The notes: a model not told the origin generated them from the sequence alone. A stretch of 64,000 bases of DNA from Pseudomonadota bacterium (GCA_018240745.1 JAFEFF010000202.1:105347-169346); one strand, 5' to 3'. Counted from the first letter of the stretch, positions 25,898 to 35,038 are shown. Program-made: numbers and translations.

Positions 25898-27514
25898 TCA
25901 AATGCGGGCGCTGCGGCCCGCCCAGTAGGGCTCGCGCAGCTCGCGCTTCATGATCTTGCCGATGGTGCTGCGCGGAAGCGAGTCGCGGAACTCGACGCCG
26001 ACCAGCCGCTGGGTCTTGCTGAGCTGGTTGTTGGCCCACGCCATGACCTCGGCCGCGCTGCCCCGGGCGCCGTCGCGGCGCACGCACAGCGCCAGCGGCG
26101 ACTCGCCCCACTGCTCGCTCGGGATGCCGATCACGGCGGCGTCGACGATGTCGGGATGCTTCAGCAGCAGCCCCTCGATGTCGGCGGCATAGACGTTGAA
26201 GCCGCCCGAGATGATCATGTCCTTCTTGCGGTCGAGCAGGATGACGAAGCCGTCCTCGTCGATGCGGCCCATGTCGCCCGACTTGAAGTACAGCCGGCCC
26301 TGGTCGTCGTACCAGAACAGCTCGCGCGTCTTGTCGTCCTGCTTGTAGTAGCCCTTCATCATGATCTGGGCGCGGCCGGCCAGCTCGCCGACTTCGCCCT
26401 GCGGCAGCACCTTGCCCTGCTCGTCCAGCACGACGATCTCGGCGCCGAGGCCCGGCTTGCCGACGGTGTGGAGCTTGTCGGGATGGAGGTTGGCCTCGAG
26501 CGTGCAGGCGCCGCCGCCTTCCGTCAGGCCATAGATCTCGATCAGCCGACCCGGCCAGCGCTTCACCGCCTCGGCCTTGATCTGCGCACTGAGCGGCGCG
26601 CTGGTCGACAGCTTGCACTTGAAGGAGCTGAGGTCGTACTTGTCGAAGTCCGGGTGCGCCAGGATGCGCTGGTATTGCACCGGCACCAGCATGGCATGGG
26701 TCACCCGCTCCTTCTGGGCGATCTCCAGGAACCTCACCACGTCCGACCTGGGCATCAGGATCGTCGTGCCGCCCACGCCGAGCGTCGCCAGTACCGCGAC
26801 CAGCGTGGTGTTGGAATAGAGCGGCGTCGAGGCCAGCGAGATCGTATCGGGGCCGTAGTCGAAGGCCGTGAAGCGCACCGCCAGCAGGTCGCGCATGGCG
26901 TGGGTATGCAGGATGCCCTTGGGCAGGCCGGTCGTACCCGACGAGTAGATGATGTTGAAGTCGTCGAGCTGCTCGATCGGCAGTTCGAACGCCAGCTCGC
27001 TCGCATCGGCCAGCCAGGCCTCGAAGTCGTGCCAGCCGGGACGCGCGAAATCGTAGGCAATGCGACCGCCGGGAACGAGCTTGGTCAGGCGCTCGTCGTA
27101 AGGCTCGACCAGCGGACGATACTGATCCGAGAGGAAGAGCAGCTTGGCGTCGCAATCATCGAGCATCTTCTCCAGCGCATCCGCCGCCGCCATGGTCGAG
27201 AGCGGGACGACGCAGGCGCCGGCGCGCAGGCCGCCCATGAAGGTCTCGAGATACTCGATCGAGTTGCCCGCGAGGATCGCGATCTTGTCGCCCTTGCCGA
27301 TGCCCATGCCGGCGAGCGTGCGGGCGATCTTGTTGATGCGCCGATCGAACTCGCGCCACGTCCGGCTCTTGCCCTCGCACATCACCGCGCGCTTGTCGGG
27401 CCATTGGTTGGCGTGACGGCCGATCCGGATCGGGATGGATACGAAGTCGGGGAAATCCTCGAGCGACGGCTGCGGCACGAGCGGCTTTTCTTGCAGCGCG
27501 TCGGGCGGGCTCAT
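25898..27514 (-). CDS. AMP-dependent long-chain-type acyl-CoA ligase
   Basis: A 538-residue adenylate-forming ligase. Motifs in order: NIIYSSGTTGLPKGILHTH (phosphate loop, near residue 190), IYGLTEGGGA near 320, FKSGDMGRIDEDGFV near 420, DRKKDMIISGGFNVYAADIE, and the catalytic lysine in STIGKIMKREL near the end. It should activate a fatty or aromatic acid with CoA. The start ATG at 27514 is four bases downstream of the rhodanese stop. Confidence 0.92.
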   Translation of the reverse strand: MSPPDALQEKPLVPQPSLEDFPDFVSIPIRIGRHANQWPDKRAVMCEGKSRTWREFDRRINKIARTLAGMGIGKGDKIAILAGNSIEYLETFMGGLRAGACVVPLSTMAAADALEKMLDDCDAKLLFLSDQYRPLVEPYDERLTKLVPGGRIAYDFARPGWHDFEAWLADASELAFELPIEQLDDFNIIYSSGTTGLPKGILHTHAMRDLLAVRFTAFDYGPDTISLASTPLYSNTTLVAVLATLGVGGTTILMPRSDVVRFLEIAQKERVTHAMLVPVQYQRILAHPDFDKYDLSSFKCKLSTSAPLSAQIKAEAVKRWPGRLIEIYGLTEGGGACTLEANLHPDKLHTVGKPGLGAEIVVLDEQGKVLPQGEVGELAGRAQIMMKGYYKQDDKTRELFWYDDQGRLYFKSGDMGRIDEDGFVILLDRKKDMIISGGFNVYAADIEGLLLKHPDIVDAAVIGIPSEQWGESPLALCVRRDGARGSAAEVMAWANNQLSKTQRLVGVEFRDSLPRSTIGKIMKRELREPYWAGRSARI

Positions 27515-27518
27515 CGCC

Positions 27519-27926
27519 TTACTTCTTCGGCTCGACCTTCGCGATGGGACCGCCGGCCTTCTTCCAGGCGCTCAGGCCGCCTTCGAGATGGGCGACCGGC
27601 ATCAGGCCCATGTCCTGAGCGGTCTTGGTCGCCAATGCCGAGCGCCACGCACCGGCGCAGAAGAAGATGAACTTGTTGCCGCTCTGGAAGTAATCCTTGG
27701 CGTACGGGCTCTCGGGATCGATCCACATCTCGAGCATGCCGCGCGTGACGTTGATCGCCCCCGGGATGCTGCCGTCACGCCACAGCTCGCGCGGGTCGCG
27801 GATGTCGATGAAGGTCACGCCCGGCTGGCCGACCAGCTTGATCGCATCGTCGACGGAGACGGTCTCGATCTCGGCGTTGGCCTCGTCGACCATCTGCTGC
27901 ACGGTCTTCTTCATCTTGAGCGGCAT
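27519..27926 (-). CDS. rhodanese domain protein
   Basis: A 135-residue single rhodanese domain. The catalytic cysteine is in FFCAGAWRSALA (C-x-x-x-W-R-S), and the substrate-side motif FIDIRDPRELWRDGSIPGA is typical. It is the first gene of the unit with the acyl-CoA ligase, DUF3237 and DUF1989. Small rhodaneses move sulfur or cyanide; the physiological substrate is unknown. Confidence 0.9.
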   Translation of the reverse strand: MPLKMKKTVQQMVDEANAEIETVSVDDAIKLVGQPGVTFIDIRDPRELWRDGSIPGAINVTRGMLEMWIDPESPYAKDYFQSGNKFIFFCAGAWRSALATKTAQDMGLMPVAHLEGGLSAWKKAGGPIAKVEPKK

Positions 27927-27976
27927 CGCTGTCCTCCCGACCCGATGCGCGTATTTGTAGCGAATCCCCCGCTACC

Positions 27977-28045
27977 GTGTCATCCCGAGCAAAGCGAGGG
28001 ATCCTTCGGGATCAGAAAAGATCCCTCGCTACGCTCGGGATGACA
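27977..28045. repeat. palindromic intergenic element, GTCATCCCGAGCG family
   Basis: Arms at 27977-28003 and 28020-28045 are inverted and related to the elements at 6620 and 22185. It lies between the rhodanese gene and DUF3775. Confidence 0.85.
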
Positions 28046-28058
28046 GCGCCGTCGAGAA

Positions 28059-28469
28059 TCAGAGTCGGCCGATCTCGAATTCCGCACACGAAATTCCGAA
28101 TTGCGACAGCCCCTCTTCCAGGTAGTCGCTGAGCAGCGGTTCGCCCATCAGGTAGGCCGCGACCCGGCCGGCATGCTCGTGATGACCTTCGCTGCGCATC
28201 GCCGCCCACTCCTCGATCGTGCCGTCGCCGCGGCCGAGCCGCAGCAGGCCGATCAGGTCGGCTTTCTCCTCCTCGCCCAGCTCGGCGACGAAGACGCGAA
28301 TCTCCTGTGCGACCGGATTGTCCGGCTCGTCCTCCAGCACCTCTATCTCGCGGTCGTCGGTGGGGTTCGATCCGCCTTCCAATTCGGTGTCGACGTCCTG
28401 CACGTCGAACTCGCGCGCCTTGACGATCAGGAAACAGACTTTCTCGGACGAGATCGACAGGTTCGGCAT
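28059..28469 (-). CDS. DUF3775 family protein
   Basis: 136 residues, starting at an ATG with GGAGGGG directly upstream. The pattern 'I..EKVCFLIVKAREFDVQD' followed by an acidic stretch and 'ELGEEEKADLIGLLRLGRGD' is characteristic of DUF3775, a small alphaproteobacterial family of unknown role. The C-terminal 'LMGEPLLSDYLEEGLSQFG' also fits. It follows nadE by eight bases and is probably co-transcribed. Confidence 0.82.
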   Translation of the reverse strand: MPNLSISSEKVCFLIVKAREFDVQDVDTELEGGSNPTDDREIEVLEDEPDNPVAQEIRVFVAELGEEEKADLIGLLRLGRGDGTIEEWAAMRSEGHHEHAGRVAAYLMGEPLLSDYLEEGLSQFGISCAEFEIGRL

Positions 28470-28477
28470 CACCCCTC

Positions 28478-30523
28478 CTACCTGGTGGGGACGGACGCCT
28501 TCAGCTCTGCCAGCCAGACATCGGGGCTGCCGTCCGAGGGCGCACGCCAATCGCCGCGCGGCGACAGCGAACCGCCCGACGATATCTTCGGTCCATTGGG
28601 CAACGCCGAGCGTTTGAACTGGTTGCCGAAGAAGCGCTTGAGGAACAGCTCCAGCCAGCGATGGATCTCCTCCATCGAGTAGGCCCGCTGCGCCGATTGC
28701 GGCACGTTCGCCGGCCACGCGCCCTTCTTCGCGTCGTGCCAGGCATTCCACGCCAGGAACGCGATCTTCGACGGCCGGTAGCCGAGCCGTGTCAGGTAGA
28801 AGAGGTTGAAATCCTGCAGCGCATAGGGCCCGACGAAGCTCTCGGTCGCCTGCACCGCGCCGTTGTCGCCCGGAATCAGCTCGGGCGATATCTCGGTGTC
28901 GAGGATGTCGTGCAGGATGTCGGCGGTGTTCCCGTCGACGTCGCCCGAAGCCGCGACGAAGCGGATCAGGTGCTGGATCAACGTCTTCGACACCGAGCCG
29001 TTCGGGTTGTAGTGCGACATGTGATCGCCGACGCCGTAGGTGCACCAGCCGAGCCCGAGCTCGGACAGATCGCCGGTGCCGACCACCATGCCGCGGTGCT
29101 GGTTGGCCAGCCGGAACAGATAGTCCGTGCGCAGACCCGCCTGCACGTTCTCGAAAGTGACGTCGTAGACCTTCTCGCCCTTGGCGAACGGATGGCCGAT
29201 GTCGGCCAGCATCTGCTTCGCCGCCGGCTTGATGTCGATCTCGCCGGCATCGACGCCCAGCGCCTTCATCAGCTTCCAGGCGTTGTCGTAGGTTTTGCTC
29301 GACGTGGCGAAGCCCGGCATCGTGAACGCCTTCACGTTCGCCCGGGGCAAGCCGAGCTGATCCATCGCGCGGCAGGTCACGATCAGCGCATGGGTCGAAT
29401 CGAGGCCGCCGGACACGCCGATGATGGCGTTCTCGGTCCGGCTCGACTGCAGGCGCTGCGCCAGGCCCTGGACCTGGATGTTGTACGCCTCGTAACAATT
29501 CTCGCGCAGCTTCGCCGGATCGGACGGCACGTAGGGAAAGCGCTCGACTGGCCGCTCCAGCGCGACGTCCTCCCGGGGCGCATCGAGCGCGAACTCGACG
29601 GTACGGAAGCGGACGACGCGATCCTTCTCCTGCCGCGCATTGTCGGCGAAGCCGCCGTTGCGCAGCCGCTCCTGGCGGATGCGGCCGAGATCGACATCGG
29701 CCATGACCATGGTGGAGTCCTTCTCGAAGCGCGCGGACTCGGCGAGCTGGTCACCGCACTCGTAGATCGCCGCGTGGCCATCCCAGGCAAGATCGGTCGT
29801 CGACTCGCCGGGCCCCGAAGCCGAGTAGGCGTAGGCCGCGCTCGCACGAGCCGACTGGCTGCCGCACAGCAGCCGCCGCATCTCGGCCTTGCCGATGGTG
29901 ATATTGCTGGCCGACAGGTTCAGCAGCACCTCGGCGCCGGCGAGTGCCGCATGGCTCGACGGCGGGATCGGCATCCAGACGTCTTCGCAGATTTCGACAT
30001 GGAAGGTCATCGGCACCGAGCCGCGGCTGCGAAACAGCATGTCGGCGCCGAACGGCGCGGTCTGTCCGGCGAGTTCCACCTCGCCGGCGATCGTATTGGC
30101 GCCCGACACGAAGTGCCGCTTCTCGTAGAACTCGCGATAGTTCGGCAGGTAGGTCTTCGGCACGACACCCAGGATGCTGCCGCGATGGATGACGATGGCC
30201 GTGTTGTAGAGGCGATCGCTCACGCGCAGCGGCGCGCCGACCACCAGGACAGGGAACAGCGTCTTCGACGCCTCGACCACCCGGGCGACCGAGCGCTCGA
30301 CCTGGTCGAGCAGCGCGTCCTGCAGCAGCAGGTCCTCGATCGCATAGGACGACAGCCCCAGCTCGGGAAAGACCATGATCGCGGTACGGGCCTTGTCGCC
30401 CGCCTGGGCGAGCCGCAGCGTCTGGCCGAGATTGAATTCCGCGTCGGCCACGCGCGTGCGCGGAACGCAGCAGGCAACGCGCACGAACTCGTGGGCGTAG
30501 AGCGAATAGAAGTTTGAGATCAA
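28478..30523 (-). CDS. nadE: glutamine-dependent NAD+ synthetase
   Basis: 681 residues, close to the usual length of the two-domain enzyme. The N-terminal glutaminase domain shows the Glu-Lys-Cys triad in VFPELGLSSY, VPKTYLPNYREFYE and VEICEDVW. The C-terminal synthetase domain has the ATP P-loop VSGGLDSTHAL. It amidates nicotinic acid adenine dinucleotide to NAD+. The open frame extends into the tRNA gene upstream, so I use the TTG at 30523, giving MISNFYSLYAHEFVRV, which aligns with the family start. Confidence 0.93.
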   Translation of the reverse strand: MISNFYSLYAHEFVRVACCVPRTRVADAEFNLGQTLRLAQAGDKARTAIMVFPELGLSSYAIEDLLLQDALLDQVERSVARVVEASKTLFPVLVVGAPLRVSDRLYNTAIVIHRGSILGVVPKTYLPNYREFYEKRHFVSGANTIAGEVELAGQTAPFGADMLFRSRGSVPMTFHVEICEDVWMPIPPSSHAALAGAEVLLNLSASNITIGKAEMRRLLCGSQSARASAAYAYSASGPGESTTDLAWDGHAAIYECGDQLAESARFEKDSTMVMADVDLGRIRQERLRNGGFADNARQEKDRVVRFRTVEFALDAPREDVALERPVERFPYVPSDPAKLRENCYEAYNIQVQGLAQRLQSSRTENAIIGVSGGLDSTHALIVTCRAMDQLGLPRANVKAFTMPGFATSSKTYDNAWKLMKALGVDAGEIDIKPAAKQMLADIGHPFAKGEKVYDVTFENVQAGLRTDYLFRLANQHRGMVVGTGDLSELGLGWCTYGVGDHMSHYNPNGSVSKTLIQHLIRFVAASGDVDGNTADILHDILDTEISPELIPGDNGAVQATESFVGPYALQDFNLFYLTRLGYRPSKIAFLAWNAWHDAKKGAWPANVPQSAQRAYSMEEIHRWLELFLKRFFGNQFKRSALPNGPKISSGGSLSPRGDWRAPSDGSPDVWLAELKASVPTR

Positions 30524-30540
30524 GGGATTGTAGTGCGGCG

Positions 30541-30615
30541 TGGTGGGCGCGACAGGGTTTGAACCTGTGACCCCTGCCATGTCAAGACAGTGCTCTACCG
30601 CTGAGCTACGCGCCC
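30541..30615 (-). tRNA. tRNA-Val(GAC)
   Basis: A complete cloverleaf on the minus strand. The acceptor stem is GGGCGCG pairing with CGCGCCC, the D-arm is GCTC..GAGC, the anticodon stem is CTGTC/GGCAG with loop TTGACAT (anticodon GAC), and the T-arm is ACAGG-TTCAAAC-CCTGT. The discriminator A and a 3' CCA are encoded. It lies 17 bases upstream of nadE. Confidence 0.96.
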
Positions 30616-30709
30616 GACGCCGCGAAGGCGGTCTCCCTACAATGACACCTTGACGTTGGCAAGTGATGGGACAAGTGACGGGCCGGCTTGCCCGCGCTAT
30701 GAGAATTTA

Positions 30710-31594
30710 ATGAGTTTGTCGCCGGCCGAACACGAATCCCTGGATTGCCGCCTGCCCGACCGCCAGCGCCTGCCACTGGTCGTGGCTTCCCCGCACAGCG
30801 GGTCGCTTTACCCCTCCGAGTTCCTGGCCCAGGCCGCGGTTTCGCTGGCCGCGCTGCGCCGCGCCGAGGACGCCTTCGTCGACGAGCTGTTCGGCGGCGC
30901 GACCGACCTCGGCATTCCGCTGCTCGCCGCGCGCTTTCCGCGCTCCTACGTCGATGCCAACCGCGAGCCCTACGAGCTCGACCCCGGCATGTTCGAAGGC
31001 CCCTTGCCGCGCGGCCTCAACCACCGCACCACCCGGGTCGCGGCGGGGCTCGGCATGATCCCGCGGGTCGCGGCGAGCGGCGAGGCGATCTATCGCGGCC
31101 GCGTCTCCTCGAAGGAGATCGAGCGGCGACTCGAGACCTGCTGGCGACCCTATCATCTGGCGCTGTCGAGCCTGATCGAGCAGACCTACGCCCGGTTCGG
31201 CGGCGTGCTGCTGATCGACGCCCATTCCATGCCGTCCTCGGCCTCGGGCCTCGGCCTGCGCGAGCACGGCGTCGACGTCGTGCTGGGCGACAATCATGGC
31301 GAGGCCTGCGGCCCGGCCCTGATCGACGGCGTCGAGCACTGGCTGACCGCCCAGGGCCTGCGCGTGCGGCGCAACCAGCCCTATGCCGGCGGCTTCACCA
31401 CCCAACGCTACGGCCGGCCCGGCGTCGCCCGCCATACTCTGCAGATCGAAATCAACCGCGCCCTCTACATGGATGAAGCCCGCCATACCCAGCTACCGAC
31501 CTTCGGCGCCACACGGCGCCTGATGACCGGCCTGCTGGCCGAGATCGGCGAACTGGCGACGATGCAGTTCGTTCGGCCCATGGCTGCCGAATAA
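30710..31594 (+). CDS. N-formylglutamate amidohydrolase family protein
   Basis: A 294-residue FGase-fold hydrolase. LVVASPHSGSLYP near the N-terminus, the metal-binding DAHSMPS near residue 180, and GVARHTLQIEINRALYMDE near 250 are the conserved family segments. Members hydrolyse N-formyl-glutamate in histidine breakdown, but no hut genes are nearby. The ATG at 30710 is preferred over an upstream frame that begins within the promoter region. Confidence 0.88.
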   Translation: MSLSPAEHESLDCRLPDRQRLPLVVASPHSGSLYPSEFLAQAAVSLAALRRAEDAFVDELFGGATDLGIPLLAARFPRSYVDANREPYELDPGMFEGPLPRGLNHRTTRVAAGLGMIPRVAASGEAIYRGRVSSKEIERRLETCWRPYHLALSSLIEQTYARFGGVLLIDAHSMPSSASGLGLREHGVDVVLGDNHGEACGPALIDGVEHWLTAQGLRVRRNQPYAGGFTTQRYGRPGVARHTLQIEINRALYMDEARHTQLPTFGATRRLMTGLLAEIGELATMQFVRPMAAE

Positions 31595-31607
31595 TCTCTG
31601 ATCGCGC

Positions 31608-31637
31608 AAAAAAAGGGGCCGTGACTAGCACGGCCCG
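31608..31637 (-). terminator. rho-independent terminator of the small RNA
   Basis: Read on the minus strand: GGGCCGTG, loop CTAGT, CACGGCCC, then C and TTTTTTT. The stem has eight GC-rich pairs and the U-run is uninterrupted. In the plus direction there is no U-run, so it does not serve the N-formylglutamate amidohydrolase gene. Confidence 0.85.
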
Positions 31638-31708
31638 AGTTTAGGGAGGAAACGCCCAAGACGGGCATACAGCAAACAAAGAGGCCGCCGGAGCGGCGTT
31701 TGCTGCCC
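31608..31708 (-). ncRNA. small RNA resembling the alpha-r8 / MmgR (suhB) family
   Basis: On the minus strand a transcript of about 100 bases is predicted. A promoter (TTGCAT, 17 bases, CATTCT) lies just upstream at 31741-31713. The RNA would start with a long hairpin in which GGGCAGCAAAC pairs with GTTTGC..TGCCC around CGCCG/CGGCG. A short second stem (GCCC/GGGC) and the unpaired decamer TTTCCTCCCT at 31652-31643 follow. It ends in a rho-independent terminator (GGGCCGTG/CACGGCCC, then seven U). The decamer plus terminator layout matches what I recall of the MmgR family. Family membership is from memory. Confidence 0.7.
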
Positions 31709-31712
31709 TCAA

Positions 31713-31741
31713 AGAATGGTGCACATGCGAAGGAAATGCAA
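31713..31741 (-). promoter_or_regulatory. promoter of the MmgR-like small RNA
   Basis: -35 TTGCAT at 31741-31736 and -10 CATTCT at 31718-31713, separated by 17 bases, on the minus strand. The predicted start is around 31706-31709, immediately before the first hairpin of the small RNA. Confidence 0.5.
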
Positions 31742-31892
31742 GCGGCAGAAAGGGCATTTAATTCACAGACTTACGGGATTTCTCAAATGTGATCGCAGTG
31801 TTGCCTTTCTGCAACGCACACAAAACTTTGAGAATGATCAACGGCTTAGGGTCGAGGTTGTGACGAATTAGCGTTTCAATGGGAGACTGACT

Positions 31893-33452
31893 GTGGCGAA
31901 GAAGAAATTTGTCGTGGCGATGATGATGCACGAGACCAACACGTTCTCGCCGCTGCCTACTCCCATCGAATCGTTCGCCCGCCAGGGGGCCCTGACCGGC
32001 CCGGGCGCCATCGCGGACTCCGAAGGCACCAACACCTCCCTGGGCGGGTTCATCGAGGTCGCGCGCAAGGCCGGGGCCGAATTCACGGTTCCCATGGCCG
32101 CTTCCGCCCATCCATCGGGGCTGGTCACCAGAGCGGCGTACGAGCAGATGACGACCGCGATCGTCGACGAGATCAGGAAGGGCTGCGACGCCGTCCTGCT
32201 TGCCCTGCACGGCGCCATGGTCGCCGAGCACCACGACGACGGCGAAGGCGAACTGCTGAACCGCATCCGCAGGATCGCCCCCGACGTGCCGATCGCCGTC
32301 GCGCTCGATTTCCACACCCAGATGACCGCGGCGATGATCAAGGGCGCCACGATCATGACGGGCTATCGCACCTATCCCCACATCGACATGGCCGACACCG
32401 CGCGCCGGGCCGGCCGGACGCTGATGCGCCTGCTGGCGGGCGAGATCGAGCCGAAGATGGTGTGGGGCACCCGCCCGATCATGAGCAGCTCGCTGGTCCA
32501 TACGCCTTCGCGCGAGCCGATGAAGACCCTGATGGGCTTGGCCAACCAGGCGGAGGACACCGGCCAGGTGCTGAACGCCTCGGTATTCGGTGGCTTCCCG
32601 CAGGCCGACATCCCTCATCTCGCCCTGTCCTCGGTGATCGTCTGCGACAAGCGCACGGCCGAAGGCGAGATCCTGTTGAACAGGATCCTCGATACGGCAT
32701 GGGAGAAGCGCGAAGGTTTCCTGTTCCATCCCGAGCCCTTGTCGGTCCAGGTGGCGCGCGCCAAGGGCTACAGCGAAGGCCCGGTGGTCATGGCCGACCA
32801 CGGCGACAACACCGCCTCGGGTGGCACGCAGGACGTCATGAGCGTGATCGAGGAGGCGATGAAGCAGGACCTCGAGGACGCGGTCGCCGGCCCGATCTGC
32901 GACCCGGCCTGCGTCGCCCAGATGGTCGAGGCCGGCGTCGGCAACGAGGTGACGCTCGACCTCGGCGGCAAGATCGACATGCCGGCGATGGGTCTCAAGG
33001 GCAAGCCGCTCCGCGTCAGCGGCAAGGTCAAGGCGATCACCGACGGCAGCTTCGTCGTCACCGGCCCGATGGCGACCGGCACCACGGTGCGCATGGGCCG
33101 CACCGCGGTGCTCGACACCGGCAAGATGCAGATCGTCGTGTCGGAGAAGCGCGCCGAGCCCTACGACCTCGGCGTCTTCACCCATTGCGGCATCGATCCG
33201 CGGCGCAAGAAGTACGTGCTGATCAAGTCGCGCCAGCATTTCCGTGCCGGCTTCGAGCCGATCGCCAGGCACATCGTGATGTGCGACGGCGACGGCTGCA
33301 CCGCGTCCGACCTCAAGCTCTTCAAGTACGAGAAGGTCAAGCGGCCGCTCTACCCGTTCGACCTGGACATGCGGCTCGGCCGCAACGACCCCCATTCCAA
33401 CCCTCCTCCTCAGGGGGATGGCAGGGAGGGGGTGAGCAACAGCAAGGCGTAA
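31893..33452 (+). CDS. M81 family metallopeptidase (MlrC-like)
   Basis: 519 residues, GTG start with GGGAGA upstream. MlrC-family motifs include MMMHETNTFSPLPT at the N-terminus, LLALHGAMVAEHHDDGEGELL near 100 and the metal site VALDFHTQMT near 130, with DHGDNTASGG near 295. MlrC linearises or finishes cleavage of microcystin in some sphingomonads, but most homologues act on unknown peptides or amides. It is followed after 11 bases by a D-aminoacylase-type gene, suggesting a shared role in breaking amide bonds. Confidence 0.87.
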   Translation: MAKKKFVVAMMMHETNTFSPLPTPIESFARQGALTGPGAIADSEGTNTSLGGFIEVARKAGAEFTVPMAASAHPSGLVTRAAYEQMTTAIVDEIRKGCDAVLLALHGAMVAEHHDDGEGELLNRIRRIAPDVPIAVALDFHTQMTAAMIKGATIMTGYRTYPHIDMADTARRAGRTLMRLLAGEIEPKMVWGTRPIMSSSLVHTPSREPMKTLMGLANQAEDTGQVLNASVFGGFPQADIPHLALSSVIVCDKRTAEGEILLNRILDTAWEKREGFLFHPEPLSVQVARAKGYSEGPVVMADHGDNTASGGTQDVMSVIEEAMKQDLEDAVAGPICDPACVAQMVEAGVGNEVTLDLGGKIDMPAMGLKGKPLRVSGKVKAITDGSFVVTGPMATGTTVRMGRTAVLDTGKMQIVVSEKRAEPYDLGVFTHCGIDPRRKKYVLIKSRQHFRAGFEPIARHIVMCDGDGCTASDLKLFKYEKVKRPLYPFDLDMRLGRNDPHSNPPPQGDGREGVSNSKA

Positions 33453-33463
33453 GGAGTACCGTC

Positions 33464-34927
33464 ATGGCCGCATACGACATCGTCATCCGCAACGGCACGG
33501 TCGCCGACGGCACGGGCGGGAAGCTGTTCGCCGCCGACGTCGCGGTGAAGGGCGACCGCATCGCCGCCGTCGACTCGCCAGGCTCGCTCAGGGGCGACAA
33601 CGAGATCGACGCGAAGGGAAAGGTGGTGGCGCCGGGCTTCATCGACGTGCACACGCACGACGACACGGCCCTGATCGACAATCCGACGATGGCGATGAAG
33701 GTGAGCCAGGGCGTCACGACGGTGGTATGCGGCAACTGCGGCGTGTCGGCCGCGCCCTACCTGCGGCCCGACGTCGGCCACTGGATGTCGCTGATCATCA
33801 AGAAGAAGGAGAATCTCTCCCGGGACTTCGCCGAGTTCGCCGGCAAGGTCGAAGCGGCCAAGCCCGCGGTCAACGGCGCCTTCCTGATCGGCCACGGGAC
33901 GCTGCGCATCAACATGATGGGTGACGACCTCAACCGCGAAGCCACCGCGGCCGAGATCGTCCGCATGCGCGACCTGCTCGACCAGAGCCTCGAGCAGGGC
34001 GCGATCGGCATGTCGAGCGGCCTGTTCTATGCCGTGTCGAGCGCCGCCTCGACCGACGAGGTGGCCGAGGTGGCCGCGCCGCTCGGGCGGTGGGGCGGCG
34101 TCTACACGGCCCACATGCGCGACGAGGGCGACCACATCCTGAAGGCGATGGACGAGACCTTCGAGATCGGCCGCCGCGCCGGCGCCGAGGTCATCGTCTC
34201 GCATCACAAGTGCTCGGGCCGCGGCAACTTCGGCCGCATGAAGGAGACGCTGCCCAAGTTCACCGAGGCGATGAAGAAGCAGCAGATCGCCTTCGACGTC
34301 TATCCCTACATCGCCGGCTCGACGATCCTGCGCACCGACATGCTCGAGCGCGCCGACAAGGTGCTGATCACCTGGTCGGACAAGGTGCCCGGAATGAGCG
34401 GCCGCGATCTCGCCGACATCGCCGGGGAGATGGGCTGCTCGATGAAGGAGGCGGGCGAGCGCATCCAGCCGGCCGGCGCCATCTACTTCATGATGGACGA
34501 GAAGGACGTGCAGGCGGCGATGAGCCATCCCGGCGCGATGATCGGCTCCGACGGCATCCCCTTCGACGCCCATCCGCATCCGCGCCTGTGGGGCACCTTC
34601 CCGCGCGTGCTCGGGCACTATTCGCGCGACCTCAAGCTCTTCCCGCTGGAGGACGCGGTGCGCCGCATGACGTCCTACCCGGCGCAACGCTTCCACCTCA
34701 CCGGTCGCGGCACGATCGAGCCGGGCTACTACGCCGACATCTGCGTGTTCGACCCGGCGACGGTGATCGATACCGCGACCTTCGAGAAGCCGATGACGCC
34801 GGCCGCGGGCATCGACACGGTGCTGTGCAACGGCGCCCTCGCCTGGCGCGACGGCAAACCCGGCGGCGGCCGCGCCGGCCGCGCCCTCAACCGCCAGCAG
34901 ATGCAGGACGAAGCGAAGGCCTCCTAG
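33464..34927 (+). CDS. N-acyl-D-amino-acid deacylase family protein
   Basis: 487 residues of the amidohydrolase superfamily. The metal pair is in GFIDVHTHDD near residue 60; NCGVSAAP near 90 carries the family cysteine; VSHHKCSGRGN near 245 and GSDGIPFDAHPHPR near 360 supply further metal ligands. D-aminoacylases remove N-acyl groups from D-amino acids. AAGGAG lies six bases before the ATG. Transcribed with the MlrC-like gene. Confidence 0.9.
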   Translation: MAAYDIVIRNGTVADGTGGKLFAADVAVKGDRIAAVDSPGSLRGDNEIDAKGKVVAPGFIDVHTHDDTALIDNPTMAMKVSQGVTTVVCGNCGVSAAPYLRPDVGHWMSLIIKKKENLSRDFAEFAGKVEAAKPAVNGAFLIGHGTLRINMMGDDLNREATAAEIVRMRDLLDQSLEQGAIGMSSGLFYAVSSAASTDEVAEVAAPLGRWGGVYTAHMRDEGDHILKAMDETFEIGRRAGAEVIVSHHKCSGRGNFGRMKETLPKFTEAMKKQQIAFDVYPYIAGSTILRTDMLERADKVLITWSDKVPGMSGRDLADIAGEMGCSMKEAGERIQPAGAIYFMMDEKDVQAAMSHPGAMIGSDGIPFDAHPHPRLWGTFPRVLGHYSRDLKLFPLEDAVRRMTSYPAQRFHLTGRGTIEPGYYADICVFDPATVIDTATFEKPMTPAAGIDTVLCNGALAWRDGKPGGGRAGRALNRQQMQDEAKAS

Positions 34928-34970
34928 TCTTTCGCCGGAGACGCGCCACTCCATGGCGCGTCATGCTCTT

Positions 34971-35002
34971 CCCGACCGCGGACCTGGAGGTCCGCGGTCG
35001 GG
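34971..35002. repeat. perfect 14-bp hairpin
   Basis: CCCGACCGCGGACC and its exact inverse flank a TGGA loop. It sits between the convergent deacylase and dksA genes. No U-run follows on either side, so it is probably an mRNA 3' stabiliser or part of a bidirectional termination zone. Confidence 0.6.
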
Positions 35003-35016
35003 AAGACGAAAAGAAG

Positions 35017-35038
35017 AAGGCCCGCGTTGGCGGGCCTT
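35017..35038 (-). terminator. dksA terminator
   Basis: AAGGCCCGC, loop of four, GCGGGCCTT. Read on the minus strand the stem is followed by the pyrimidine-rich CTTCTTTTC. It begins eight bases after the dksA stop. Confidence 0.75.

Noticed and set aside
28478..30580. A longer NadE starting at 30580
   Set aside because: The extra 19 codons lie within the tRNA-Val gene and do not resemble the family N-terminus.
31643..31652. AGGGAGGAAA as a ribosome site for a plus-strand small gene
   Set aside because: No start codon with an open frame follows at a suitable distance. Its complement is the conserved decamer of the minus-strand small RNA.
34971..35002. The 14-bp hairpin as an intrinsic terminator of the deacylase gene
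   Set aside because: It is followed by purine-rich sequence and no U-run on the plus strand.
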